Shown piece after piece: positions 47,689-59,537 of a stretch of DNA of 64,000 nucleotides. The stretch's first letter is position 1. Every line of letters begins with the position of its first letter. The stretch comes from Bigelowiella natans CCMP2755 (Eukaryota > Cercozoa > Chlorarachniophyceae), in assembly GCA_000320545.1 (NCBI GenBank), contig ADNK01000979.1, positions 1-64,000 on the forward strand. Reading direction: 5' to 3'. The notes beneath the pieces were generated by a model. It saw only the letters and a list, made by a program, of their open reading frames with translations. It was not told where the DNA came from and ran no database searches. The position numbers and the translations under genes were made by a program.

Positions 47689-48539
47689 TTATTTTGTATA
47701 TTTGCTTCAATTTGTATTTAATCTGTGCTCGAACATGTGTACACACCATTCATTCTCTGCATCATCATCATCATCATCATCATCCAATATGTAGGCGCGA
47801 TATGAAGCTGAGAAAAAGGCTATTCGTCGAGGGTTGGAGAGAGAACACCTCAAAGAATTGCTGGTAGTTCAAAATACAGCTTTCATAAGATTCAAATCGC
47901 CGTGAAATTGAGGACGAAATTACGATGTAATTTGCTTCTCTTCTTCTTCTTCATCACCTTCTTCATTTTTCAGGTCGAGAATAAGTTCCGATACGAAGCA
48001 TTCATGCACCGCAATGAAGTACACATGCTGGACATCTTCAAACAGTAAGAAACTAACGACGATTTTTTACTGTTGCCGCAAATCGCTAGTCTAGTAGTTT
48101 TAGTGGAGGATATGAAAGCAAAATTTCCCCATTTCGAGGCACCAACCTTCTCCGCGCCAGGGGTGGCTAGATATATTTTATTTGAATTTAACGATCTCGA
48201 AATTCCAGATTTCTGCTGCAGCTTTACATTTTTATAATATCTCGATAGGTATCGTGAGCATTTTGAAGAGCAGAAACGAGAAATGGAACATCGTTACCGC
48301 AACATCTTGAAGCAATCAGTCCAGGACGCAGTCCTTTTGCAGGTAGTTGCGCATGTAACATTTTTAGGATGGGGCACACAAAAGTAAATCCATATATGGA
48401 AATCATTACCACATTTCGCGTAAGAGAATTGGTGTGAATACATGATTCTCACATGTCTCCAATTTTTGTGCAGAAAAAAAACCTAGAACTTCAGGCTCAA
48501 GTCAATTTCTTGCAGAAAAACTCTCAAGGATTTCGCTGA
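42936..48539 (+). CDS. kinesin-like protein with degenerate, probably non-ATPase motor domain
   Basis: Twenty-three exons close in phase to 644 codons: 42936-43196, 43425-43475, 43681-43728, 43848-43919, 44011-44074, 44264-44313, 44399-44486, 44584-44661, 44897-44913, 45185-45290, 45626-45725, 45930-46023, 46104-46163, 46293-46403, 46535-46626, 46822-46952, 47140-47162, 47287-47363, 47537-47648, 47795-47863, 47974-48044, 48249-48342, 48474-48539. Residues 1-310 follow the kinesin motor fold: RLRPPEKK, VFRVMEGRNVCLCAYG, MMFGSDDGTG, VPYNSSPLTQLLALNLGGN. But the P-loop reads GTPNSGNK instead of GQTGSGKT, switch I (SSRSH) reads as AKPQI, and switch II (DLAGSE) reads LIESGKE. Residues 312-644 are coiled coil. 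It is therefore a motor-homology protein that should not hydrolyse ATP, comparable in principle to yeast Vik1 or animal KIF26/VAB-8 (family knowledge). Confidence 0.87.
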
Positions 48540-50003
48540 AAACATGAATAAGTTGTGTTGATGTTATGCACACAACCCGCCCCCGAGAACATCTTGCGCA
48601 CTTGTGACACAATGCTCACCACGATGATGCGGTTGACCGGAGCGAGGCGGGAGACGACTGACACAAATGAAATTGTTTTTGTGCAATGCTAACACTCGTT
48701 CGTACAATCCTAACATGTCACCTGTACTGCACTGGTACACTGCAATTAGGCACATGTCTAGATGGACATGCTTTGCACGCACGTGCGTGGTGCTACGCAC
48801 CTGCTAGCCTGGTGTCGAATCAATGTGGCGAGCGTGCTCATTTTGCCATGTGTGCATGCGTGATCGACAGCATGCAATGCAATCGCACAATGAACCTTCA
48901 ATGATGGATTGACGTCGCGCTGACATCAGCCATCAGCTGATCGCAGCTTCATGTCCAGGTGTGCGCAGCATGAATGGTGTTTTGTCTCCGACCTGCAAAC
49001 AACGCGTGTCAAATGGTCACGCGACTAGCTCCGTCCATTTGTGCATGCGCGCGTACAATCATCGATGGCTGGCATCGCATAGATGGCCAAACGCAACATG
49101 CACATGGGCTGCATGGCGCGCACGCACGTGCGAACACGTGCAGTTTCCACACCTGTTCTTTGCAAAAGCACACATGCCACAAAGTGCATGTGAGATCAAT
49201 CACACACACGTCCCAGAGAACATGTGTTCTGAACCCGGGTGCGCTAGATGTAGCCACATGTGGGCTACACGCAATCGCACACGCTGCGCATGCAGCCATT
49301 TCATCTAGCGCATGCATGTGCAGATGACTCGTGCAAGCATGCAAATAAAAAAGTTTCATGTGACAAGGTCACAACTATACAACGTACGTGCCATGCATGC
49401 GCGATCATCATTGCGCGCGTAGCACAGCACACATGCATTGCAAGTGCATGCGATGCAGCGTGCGTGCGCTATTTTGAATGGCCATTTGTGCCACATGTGT
49501 TCAGAGTAGCATGTATCGTCATAACGCGCGCCGTAATAAGCGTAGCGTGCGTGATACGATCGGCCGATACATGTGCTTGAACACATTTTGTGATAGTGTG
49601 AAAGTGTCATATGCGAATAGATACGACATATATGCGCTGCATGTAGCCGCTGCTTTGCATAGCTACATTGAAAAGGTTTAATCACGCGCTTTAGATGCTG
49701 CGCATTATCATGTATGAATGCATGTATAATATCGTAATAGTCCAGCAGCAGCGGCCGCATGATACGACGCTATTTCATGCTGGCAACCTACCCACGTACA
49801 TAGCCTACACTTCCCTGCTAACTCTCTGCCAACTTACTTTGTTACAATAATAGTGTAAAACTTAGTGAGGCGACTCGACGAATGTGCTAATATGCCGGAT
49901 GATGGCTCCGCACGCTTTATTTACCGCACATAGCCACATTGTCGGTACATTACGTCATTGCTCATCACACCCCGCTATGAATTGGCTAGTACATGAATCG
50001 TAT
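48540..50003. other. tail-to-tail spacer between kinesin-like and lysine-rich genes
   Basis: The longest spacer of its type (1.46 kb). No exon or RNA gene was found. CATG, GCGC, TGCA and ACATGT palindromes are dense from 48700 to 49700, and microsatellites are absent. Open frames here are rich in Cys, His and Ala because of this base pattern and are not believed. Confidence 0.55.
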
Positions 50004-50879
50004 TTATTTGAGCTTTTTCTTCTTCCTTTTCTTGGTTGATGTCGGTGTTGCACTGGCAGACGATTCTGGTAGGATGCAAGAACGATGAAGGCAATTAGAG
50101 CAATAACCCATTAGATTTTTCGAAGTTTTGTAGGAGAGAGCAGAGGATAGAATTGGACTTCGAAGAAAGTGTGATTCAATTTACTATACATATATATATA
50201 TATGCGCGCGCGTGTGTATTCACGTGAATATATCATTCATCCAGCGTTATCTTGATCACCTGTCGACTGCTGTCTCTTTTTCTGAGCAGCAGCTTTCTTT
50301 TTGTTGTTGTTGTTCTTCTTCTTCTTGCTACTCATGCCAGACAAAGAGGAATCGGCAGTTGTGGAAGGAATAGAACTTGCGTCGTCATTAATTACTTTCA
50401 GATACGTCGAGGAGTTCCAAGAAAGGAGGTCTCGCTGATCCATTTTCATTGCCTAATAATTTGGGTAAAAAACGTCATCAATATTACCGCTATTATTATT
50501 ATTATAATTATTATTATTATTATTATTCATCACTTTTGGTGACAATGGGTTCATTTGCAGCTTCTTTCTCCACATGCATAAGCCAGCTTCATTGGTTTTG
50601 TGCTTTACCTCTTCTGATAAATACTGTTGAATTTGCTTCGATTGTTGCTGTTGTTGTCCTTGTTGCAGGATGGGTTCATGATTCAATCCCTCGTTCCCTC
50701 CCTTCATTTCTAAAATGAGCCGATCTCGCAGTCCTTCGTCTTGCTCCTCCAAGGCGTTCTGCCCATTCTAAACCGAAAAAGAACATCAATGTTGCAATTC
50801 ATTGCGCTATATCATCCTAAAAGGGGCTTTAAATTTCGCGGATTTATACATTTAGAGTCGCTTTTGCCCTGCGCGACAT
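50004..50879 (-). CDS. small lysine-rich protein of unknown function
   Basis: Four exons, 50850-50879, 50534-50767, 50260-50452 and 50004-50065, closing in phase to 172 codons. Begins MSRRAKATLN, then a charged, Gln-rich helix (poly-Gln from CAA/CAG at about 50640-50662) and WRKKLQMNPLSPK. The third exon has DLLSWNSSTYLKVIND followed by Ser/Thr and then Lys/Asn runs. The C-terminus is almost pure Lys/Arg (KKRKKKKLK), a likely nuclear or nucleolar signal. No family recognised. It lies downstream of the WDR75-like gene on the same strand, an exception to the strand alternation. Confidence 0.65.
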
Positions 50880-51211
50880 CACAATCCAATAATAAGTAGC
50901 ATCTTCGATATTGTCAGTATGAATATATAATTTGTTGCTTCGAATAAATGGTTTTTATGTTCCTCAGAGACCACGCCCTTGCTAACCCCCTCCCCCTCTC
51001 CTCTCTCCCCTTCCGACCTCTTTTGATATGAGTAGGCGCATGAGGGAATCGTACCTATTCGTACGCACAAAATCCAAACGACGACATCAAATCAACGATA
51101 AATTTCAGAGGTAGGAGGAGCAATGGTGGGAGTAGCAAGTAGCAGTAGAGAAGTTCTTTTAAAAATGAAAGAAACTTTGGATTGACAGTACTGAGGGCAT
51201 CGTTGACTTGT

Positions 51212-51254
<43 letters not shown>

Positions 51255-51409
51255 ACTAACATTAATAGTAATTTGTCGCAGAGAGGCACTCATCAGCAAT
51301 GCTCTCGTTGTATTCAATCAACAACTATTTAAGCAAACAAAGATGTGCTTTCTCTTCCTCCTCCTCCTCCTCCTCCTCCTCCCTGTTGTTAGTGTTGGAT
51401 ATGTTGTGA
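50880..51409. other. spacer between WDR75-like and lysine-rich genes
   Basis: No gene. Includes a CTC-rich stretch (51356-51382) and a TA run at about 51212-51251. It contains the 3' end of one minus-strand gene and the promoter of the next. Confidence 0.5.
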
Positions 51410-54400
51410 TTACATCTTGTGGACGTCGACTAGGAGGTGGCTCGGAGAATCAAGCAGCTTCCAAACCGTCGCATCCTTCTGTTTTGCCGCTGTGTGTTTC
51501 TCAGTTGTCGAGGAGGAGGAGGAGGGGCGCAGCAGCATCTCTTCCCCATCTCTCTTGCTCCCAGCAGCAGCTTTTTTCCTGCTGCCACTACGACCCCCCC
51601 CCCCCCCTCCCCCATAGATGTCTTCGAAGATCGAAGATCTTTTCCCCCGAGCAAGCTTCTGCTGCTGCTGTGATATCGACAACACAGCAGCGCCTTCCCC
51701 AGAGCCATCATCATCTACCGATATTCTATCCTCGTCGCCGTCTTTGACTTCATCCTTTGGACGTGGACCCCCTCCAAACCCGTGCATCGTCCTCAACTCG
51801 AAGAGATCGTTGATATAGACCAAAACAGGCCATTCTGTCCTGCTCCGCGGTGTGACAAAGCACATTCGCCCTTGGTGCTTAACGTGCGGCACCCAAGCTA
51901 TGCGAAGAGGCCTTAGTTGCCCGCTGCTGCTGCTGCCTCGATCGCTACAATCAAACTCTAGGATGGCCCCAGCCGATGCGGATGATGATGGTGGTGGTGG
52001 TGGTGGTGATGATGACATGCCGCTTGGGGAGGCATTGCTGTTTTTAGCATTATTCCTTGTGCCTTTATTCGCCTTTTGTATCTTACCATTCTTCTTGCTA
52101 GTCTTCCCTGCTGCTGCTGCTGCTGCAACCGCCACCTTGTTCTTCGTTGGCGTCGTCTTAGCCATAATTACGAAACGGGGCCCGGAGACAGACGACCACG
52201 AAGAGCCTGCGCTGGGGGGGATGAGGACTTGAGAGATACGCAAACCAGGTAAAATAGACTTCTCGTGCAATGGCGAGAGGGTGATGAGATCCCACACGAC
52301 GAGGCGCGACTTTGTGCAGGAAACGAGGTACTTCGATACAATCCCGACGCACAGGACGCGTTCGCTTGGAGCCCCCATGGAGAGGGTGTTGAGGAGGGTT
52401 AGGTTACTCTTCGCATCCCACAGTGTCAGAATCTGGCCATACGATATGCACAGAATGGAACCGTCCTGGCTGCAGCACATTGTCTTCGCAGGGTATGAAT
52501 CCTTGAACTCCCCTCCGTCTACCCCCTTCCATATTACGCTGCTACTGCTCGAAGAACCCAGTCCCAAGGCACGAGATTCTGTTTCGGATAGAGAGGGCTG
52601 CCCTGCCCACCTTTTGAATGTATTATCGTCCGCGAGAGTCACTAAAACAGGGGTGGTAGAGCCACCCCCCGAAGAACGAGGATTTGTGGATGACGGAGAA
52701 GCAGAGAGGGGCTGGAACATGATTTCAATGATTTTGCCCTTGTGTGGGCTCCGTATGGTTGTTATGAGGGTAAAGCCAGATCGAGATTTGGAGGAGGAGG
52801 AGGAGGAGGAGGAGGAGGAGGAGGAGCGTCTATGCTGCCGCTGCTGCTGCTGCTGCTGCTGCTGAGGGCTATTTCGACACCACAACTTGAGTGTGCTCTC
52901 CATTCCCAAGCGATGATCACTAATGCTTGTTTCAACGGTAGCAAGCCACACACCCTTGTTGTCCAACTCCCAGTGGTCAATGCACTCAGAAGCAGTCAAC
53001 ACGCGCTCCTTGCTTTCCTGCTTTTCTGTGCGAGAGACTTGTGCTCGCATAGAAATGCTGATTTCGGAGGCATGACGGCCGATCATTCCGCCCGGAGCAC
53101 TCCATAATGGATCGAAGAATTGAAGCCTTCCAGGCACTCCTCGACAAATGACGAGGTTATCCCGATTGTCCACTTTCAGACACTCGGTGCGGCCGCCAAC
53201 GCCTCCTTCCTCCCGCTCCCCAGGGAGGGTGTGCGCAAGTGCCAGTCCCTTGACATACAAAAACGGCTTTGATTCGACTGCGTTGATGAAGAGAAGGGAG
53301 TTGTCCCTCATCGTGAGTGCATAGGTTTGTGAATCTGGTGCTAACGTGATGTGGTTGATCACGGAGCCCAATCGGGGCAGGTATTGGCGGTATTTTGTCT
53401 CGAGCTGCCATATCACCAGTACAGCTTCCTCCCCCCCTGTGTACATGTAGGTCCCGTCCTGGCTGAACGCAATGGCATGCACAGCATGCGCGTGCCAGTG
53501 TAGAAAGCTCGTGGCGTAAGATTTATCGTCGAAGAAATTGTACCAGAAGACAACCCTTCCCATCTGATTCCCCGTAGCGATGAAGGAGGGGAAAAGAGGG
53601 TGGAACGTCAACGCCGTGACTTTCGATGACATCGTTCGGTTTCGGATCTCAGGATTGTGGTAGCGAAAACGGGGAGGGGATTGATTTGTGTCGATGAGGT
53701 TACAGGCCGAAAGACAACGGTGGTAAGCAACTGCAAGGATGGAACGAGACGAATCAATAGCGAGGAAGTTATTCCCCCTCCCTCTCAAAATCGTTTTCAG
53801 CAGTGCGTTGCCCTGCCCAAAGCGGAGCTCTGCGCACATCACACTGAACGGTGTTAATTCTCTAATCGGGGCTGTCGGGTCAGCATGCAATTCCATTTCT
53901 GTCGTTTTGTTGGACCCGTTATTAGCAGCGGTTGTTCCTCCTTTTCTGGACTTCCTCTGTTTTCCCTGCTTGCCAGTTGTTTCAAACTCATCTCCTGTCA
54001 CAGTGACATAGAGTACAAAATCTGGCTTTCCCTTATTCTTTCGCCGCTTCTTCTTGCTCTGCCCATTCTCTTCGACATCCTTAATTTGGCCGTTTGAGGA
54101 TGATAATTGCTTTTCATCACTGTCGAGAGCTCTTTTGCTGCCTGGTTGTGAGAAGCCTCTGGCATGCGCTAATACCATTCGTTGGATCGGCAGTGCACAG
54201 GACTCCGCTTTGTTCTTCTTCTTCTTGTTGTTGTTGTTGCGGTTTGTGCATGCCTATTATCAAGGAGGAGGGATGATTATCATGGATTTTTGTTTGGGGG
54301 GTTGGATTTGCCAAAAACGATAGTGAGCAACAAGACGACAGACAGGAAAAATTACAGGCATCTAGTATGAGAACAACACTTTACCTTCCACGTACACAAG

Positions 54401-54705
54401 CACGATTCTTCCGTATAATCCCAGAGCTTGATGCATCCATCTAGCGCGCAGGTCAGTATTTGAAACCTGTTGATGGGGTTGAGCATTATGCCCGTGATTT
54501 TCTGCGTGTGCCCCTGAAGTGACCCCAGCGGTGAGGAGCTCCCATGGGCATGTATTCTAACAAAGCGACCAGCCGCCACGAAAAAGAACTTCGAGTCATG
54601 GGAGTAAACAATTGGGTGTTCGTGGATCACGCCTCCAGAACTGCGAACTCCTTCATCCGAAAGTAGGTTTACGACTGACTCAGCAGAGCCCGTGTGAGTG
54701 TCCAT
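51410..54705 (-). CDS. WDR75: WD-repeat protein of the U3 small-subunit processome (WDR75/Utp17/Nan1)
   Basis: Nucleolar WD protein needed for rRNA transcription and early 18S processing (family knowledge). Two exons: 54385-54705 and about 51410-54223, in phase, about 1044 codons; the acceptor of exon 2 lies in a CTT/GTT-rich tract and could shift by a few codons. Start taken at 54705, not the in-frame ATG at 54753, because homologs begin close to the first propeller strand. Exon 1 has the first WD unit (GHTQKITGIMLNP then CALDGCIKLWDY). Exon 2 has FIATGNQMGRVVFWYNF, FLHWHAHAVHAIAFSQDG and TGGEEAVLVIWQLE, typical of WDR75. Low-complexity inserts (Gln, Ser, Ala, Pro and Gly runs from triplet repeats at about 51490-52090 and 52790-52865) explain why it exceeds the roughly 830 residues of the animal protein. 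The C-terminus is Lys/Ser-rich. Confidence 0.87.
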
Positions 54706-55060
54706 TGTCGATCGGCAACTCGCAGCAAACGCGATTGATACACTCACGAGCACCTATGCACCCACATAAAGTTGATGATTAAACCTAAATTCTGATCAAA
54801 TATCATCTCGAAGACGCTCACCGAGTGAGAAGTGGCATGATAATTCCCGGAACAGGGTGGACGGGGTGGGCCGCCTTCGTGTAGGCCCTTCGGCGGTGCT
54901 GTCTGACTGCTTGCTCCGACGATAAAATCGGGCTGTTCGGTAGTGCCCGGGTTTCGTTTCAAGTGTTGTCGCGATGTAGTAAACCCAGGAGAAATACATG
55001 GAAATTTGAGAGGCCCACCAAGGAGCAAAAAGGTTCAGTTGTTGGCGAAATATCACCGAA
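54706..55060. promoter_or_regulatory. divergent spacer (WDR75-like / membrane-anchored gene)
   Basis: 355 bases between opposite starts; minus-strand open frame 54796-55071 has no family resemblance and is taken as chance. The in-frame upstream ATG of the WDR75-like gene at 54753 lies here. Confidence 0.35.
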
Positions 55061-56246
55061 ATGCAGGCCAATTCCAGGATCGTAGTTCTGTCGCCGAGAC
55101 CCTACGAGTTAACCCGCTGCGATCGGCTTCCGAAAGGGATGCGGGCCGTCCCGCCCCTTCTCCGCGCGATCTCAGGGGTGCACAGGGTTCACCTAATTGC
55201 CGTTGTACTGATCACTGTAGGGACAATCGCTTCAATGGCCATGGTTTCTGAACTGCCGGTAAATCAGTTGAAATGGCCCCCTTTGCGCTGGAGCGTTGAT
55301 GAACTAGCATGTCAGGTTGTGAGGTCGACGTCGCCCAGAATAGCAACAGAAGGGCTGGAAGTATCTAGAGAGCAATTTCCTAAGAGGTATGAATTCCCTT
55401 TCTGAAGTCGAGTTTATACATCATCACTCCTTGACTGTGTGCGCATAGTAGAAAGTATCAGCTTTTGGCCCGCCGCATAAGAGGAGGCAGCTATTTTGTA
55501 GACAATGACTACCAAAGGGTAAATTGGAATCAGGTACCATAATCAAGTCACGAAAGACTTTTCCTCTCAGTGAAGTTGTTCTACCTAAATGTAGGTTATG
55601 CATAACGATGCAATTCAAAAGTACATGGATGAGGTGCGTTCTTCTATACATATCATTTTTGCTTCAACCACTTCCTAAGAGCAGGAGAGATGTTGATAGA
55701 AGACAGAATGCAATGAATATTAATGAAATTATACAATTTATTGTGGCATCTAAACTTAGGAACATGTCCTCGAGTTAGACGCCAAGGTAGCAGCAATCGT
55801 TGCCTTTGTCGTCGCCGTTGTCATCACGATTAAACCTTCTTTCTAAATGATCTTGTCCTTTTGTTTCGTGAAAGTGTAAGTGGATCGAGCACCCTTTTAA
55901 AAACTATACGTGGATCCAAAAGTAAGAATAAAAATAGCTTCAGCCACAATTGTGCACGAGCTTAAAGCTTCATTCGATGATGGATCTATTTCTCAAAATC
56001 CAGGACGGAAGACCGGGAGGCTTTCGTGGAAATATATGGTTCTGTTCCTTTTACCCCCTTTCCTCTTATTGTGTAAGAGATAGTAGAGTAACTTTGCTGA
56101 CAACGAGTTGGTTTCAGTACCGTTGGAACATTGGATGCAACGGTCGCAGTTAGACGTAAACATCGGAATCAGAAGTGTCAAGGTTACGGTCTTCCCTCGC
56201 GAGCCTTCTCAGGGCCAAAACATGACGGTAGTAGAAGTTATAGTTA

Positions 56247-56279
<33 letters not shown>

Positions 56280-57151
56280 CAGCAGCAGTAGTTGTGGTAA
56301 CAGCACCAAAGCAGAGGCTAGCACCATGCATTGCAGCACCAGCACCAGCAGTATTGGTGTCAATTGGAGTTGGCACGATTTTTGTTCGATTTATTCCCTG
56401 AATTTTGAAAGTAGTACGATTTCATCAGATATTAGAAGGCAAACTAGATGGCCTTATAGATAAGGAGGATGGGTACGACGTCCAGGACAAAATGCACAGA
56501 AAATAAGAAAAATGATAATAAGAAGAAGAGAGAAGAAAAAGAAGAAGAAGACTGCATACAAACGTTCAATTCATTATTTTAAATTGTTTCATGAGCTGGA
56601 GCAATACTTTTCATGAAGGGCGTCGTACTGGACAATAGAGTACTTTAAATATAAGCGTTGTGTCAAGGTACCATCTATTGATTAAAGTTCGAATAGATTG
56701 TAGAAGGTGTACTTTAAACACTAATAGATTTGTTTCGTTGAATTCTTTTGGCAAAGGCTAGCAATCAATAAATTTCCAAAACTTTAGTTAATCTGGAATG
56801 CTCCACAAATTTTTTACATCGTCCTAATAGCACATGTATTTCTCTCAGATAGCGCTGAAGAAGAGCGACCCTCATACATGGGACTTCTGCTTCAAAAAGT
56901 TAGTTGATCGAAGATATCACGGACAGGCACAAAATCACGTTTCTTTCATTCAACTTAGGTATCCCGAGTATGTAAATGGAACGAACCGAAACTGCGAACA
57001 TCAAGCAGGGGTTATTATCTACACAACCTCGCTCGTACGGATTTAAGTGATTTTGTAATATATATTTTAGCTTTTCAAGGAAATGCCAGTTGGAACCTAC
57101 GATGAAGTTGTTAGTCAATCACGGGAATTGCTCATGGGGCCTAAAAAATAG
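55061..57151 (+). CDS. putative membrane-anchored protein, exon structure unresolved
   Basis: Exon 1 from ATG 55061 to about 55386 codes a basic N-terminus and one hydrophobic segment (VHLIAVVLITVGTIASMAM), which could be a signal anchor or mitochondrial inner-membrane helix. An optional 57-base intron at 55259-55315 keeps the frame either way. Likely later exons are 55533-55571, 55594-55632 (VMHNDAIQKYMDE), about 55680-55762 (MNINEIIQFIVASKL), 56125-56225 (VPLEHWMQRSQLDVNIG), about 56849-56958 (KKSDPHTWDFCFKKLVD) and 57070-57151 (LFKEMPVGTYDEVV, then stop). Phases at the second and third joins do not agree in every reading, so the model is partial. No family recognised. Confidence 0.45.
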
Positions 57152-58307
57152 TGATCTGCCTCTCCCCCAGCTCACTAGATATTTCTCCAGACCCTAGCGA
57201 AGCGGCGATCCTAGCTTATTTCAATAGGCAAATACATGTGATTTTTTTTTGCCTCTTTCTTTGAATCAAGTTCTATGTTACCAACGCACCATTGATGAAG
57301 AGCTGCATACTTGTCTGTGAGGGTAGCGGGACTTTCTCGTCGAGATGCGTCAATGATTGATTTTGAACTTCCATAGGGGGAGAAATTATATATGGAGCTT
57401 AGAGGGGTGTAAGTTGTGGCAGAGAAATAGAGAATAACTTGATGACCGGGAATTACAACATCCATTCTGGTTGGTCTTAGAGCCATAAAGGCTATAAGCG
57501 TAAAGGCTATAAGCGTAAATGCTATAAGTGGTGGATCTTCCGCAATAGCTTGCAGCAATAAAACACAGTGATACCACACCATCTAGCCATGCCTACTATG
57601 CTAGAAGTGCAGGATTAAGGCTACAAATATTTGCATGGCTAGATGGCGTAGTAGGGCGCACGCTACGCTAGCACGCACTACTAGTAGTGTAGCTCAACAT
57701 GTTGCATATATATGCAAGCAAATGAAGCTTTGGTGTAGAAAGCGGTAGTACATGTAATGTACGTGTGCGCACTGGTAGCTAGGTAGGCTTGCTAGCTTGT
57801 GTCTATACCCATGTGCTTACGTACATGCACGGCGTGCTGCAAAAACACGTCAGCGCAGGCTAGCAGGCCTGCCTAGCTGCAGCTGATCTAGCTGATTCGA
57901 TGTGAGCGCGAGTAGCACATACATATATTCATAGCATGTCATTTACATAAGGTGGTGGAAATGTATACTTGCATGTGCAATAATTAACATTGCATAACAT
58001 ATTTGATCTTTAGCCAGCCCTACCGCTGGTGCAACGCGATATATACAATGCAACACTCCAAACAAGAATAAATCCCAGTTGGACATTATGCACATAATAA
58101 CTATTGCTGTTTCAATCATGTATGGCATGTTGAACTATGCAGTACGTATTACTAAGAGTCGTTTACCCGAAATGTCCATCATTACAAGGAGGTTTGTACA
58201 AAATCGGTGGGCTTGTCACTGAGACTTCTATTACTGAGGCAGTTTTACACCACTCGGATTGGTTCGGTTTTCGATCTGCTTTCGCTCTCCGAAACTCTTG
58301 TCACCTG
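57152..58307. other. tail-to-tail spacer between membrane-anchored and LSM12 genes
   Basis: No gene supported. A 15-base unit, ctataagcgtaaagg, is repeated about 2.5 times at 57491-57530. From 57580 to 57930 the sequence is rich in CTAG, GCTAGC, CATG and CTGCAG palindromes like other convergent spacers. Confidence 0.55.
57491..57530. repeat. 15-bp tandem repeat, about 2.5 copies
   Basis: gctataagcgtaaag repeated with small changes; not in a supported exon. Confidence 0.75.
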
Positions 58308-59223
58308 TCAACCATCTGTACATTCCGAATCTGCAACAACATAATAATCAGCGCTAGCCATGTATTGAGTAATAGGATCTACCATTTTTCTCACTCTCTC
58401 CAGCTGTTCCTTGCTTCCACCCATACAGGAATCTGGGGTGTATGGCGGTGATAGCTTCATGTCGTCGAATATGGCGATATTTTTGCCTTCCCATCTCACC
58501 GATTGCGGAAATCTGTTATTCGGTGGCATAATTGTCAGTAATCAAAATAAGAGGTATCTGAGTGTAAATACATCTTCTCCAATTTGTTGAAGATGAGCTG
58601 CGCCTTCGGTGGAATTCCAACTCCGATCTTCATAGCCTCTTTCTTTCGCTCTCTCAGAGCATTATCTTCCCTTTTCTTAACAGCTTCAATTTTCACTGCC
58701 AATTTTCCTCTTGGAATATTGGTTGTACTTTTCTTCAGCACTCTTACCCCCCTAATACATATCGTGTTAGTCGCCAGTTCATTCGTATCGGTAGCATGTA
58801 TTTCCATTTTTAAAAAAAAAACTTACTCGATATTGTGCAGTGAAATAAAGACTATTTTCTTTTCTCCTAAATCTGTTAAAATCGATTTCGTAAGAATCCA
58901 TGTCGGTAACAAAAGCAAAATAAATACGTAACCTAGTACGACACAGCCAGTTTTTGAATCGATACAATCTACAGTTCCCTGAAATTTCCCATGCCTAGTA
59001 CTTATCTGGACAGTCGAGCCAAATACCAGTTGCTGCGCAAGAAGTTCTTTCTGTATTATTAACAAATAAGTACGATTTTAAATTTTTTCTCCCGCTTACA
59101 GTGGTGAAGAAAATATTTTTTCCTATCTCTCATCTCTTTCACCATCTTCCTCTCTCACATTCACCCTCTCTCTCTTATTCCTGTTCATCTCACCCGGCTT
59201 AGTTGAGCCTCCAGATGTGCCAT
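58308..59223 (-). CDS. LSM12: LSM12 homolog (LSM domain plus anticodon-binding-like domain)
   Basis: Small RNA-binding protein that partners ataxin-2 in animals and acts in translation control (family knowledge). Five exons, 59194-59223, 58933-59050, 58827-58872, 58572-58751 and 58308-58512, close in phase to 192 codons; human LSM12 has 195. Residues 1-75 form the LSM domain (GSTVQISTRHGKFQGTV, DSKTGCVVL, LGEKKIVFISLHNIE). Residues 95-165 match the AD domain: KREDNALRERK, GIPPKAQLIFNKL, WEGKNIAIFDD, then SPPYTPDSC and ERVRKMV. Start at MAHLEAQ because it gives the right length and phase. Head-to-head with the SUMO protease gene, 314 bases apart. Confidence 0.93.
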
Positions 59224-59537
59224 TCTGGGGTTGCTACTTTTCTTCGTCGACGCAGTTGAAACCTGTTGTGAGCGGGAGAGCAGCTTTACAGGTCCCGCTA
59301 CTGCGACAACCTATTTTGATCGGCGCTGGGTGAATATTCATGTTATTTTTACAAATTATTGCGGAAAGAAGACCTTCCGTTGTATTCGTGTAAAATAAAG
59401 CCCTTTTTGGGGGAAAATCCTTGGGGTTTGATGCTGAAAGCAACAAGACTCAGTTTATTTTTCCTCGGAGAATAATCGCAAATCCCATCTGCTCGTAAGA
59501 CGCTGCCTGCTCAGACCGTGCTCCCCCCGCTGAAGAT
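59224..59537. promoter_or_regulatory. divergent intergenic promoter region (LSM12 / SUMO protease)
   Basis: 314 bases between opposite start codons; must hold both promoters. No recognised motif. Confidence 0.4.

Noticed and set aside
48700-49760. Several overlapping Cys/His-rich open frames of 60-134 codons
   Set aside because: They occur on both strands at once and follow from the palindromic CATG/TGCA composition; no exon signals.
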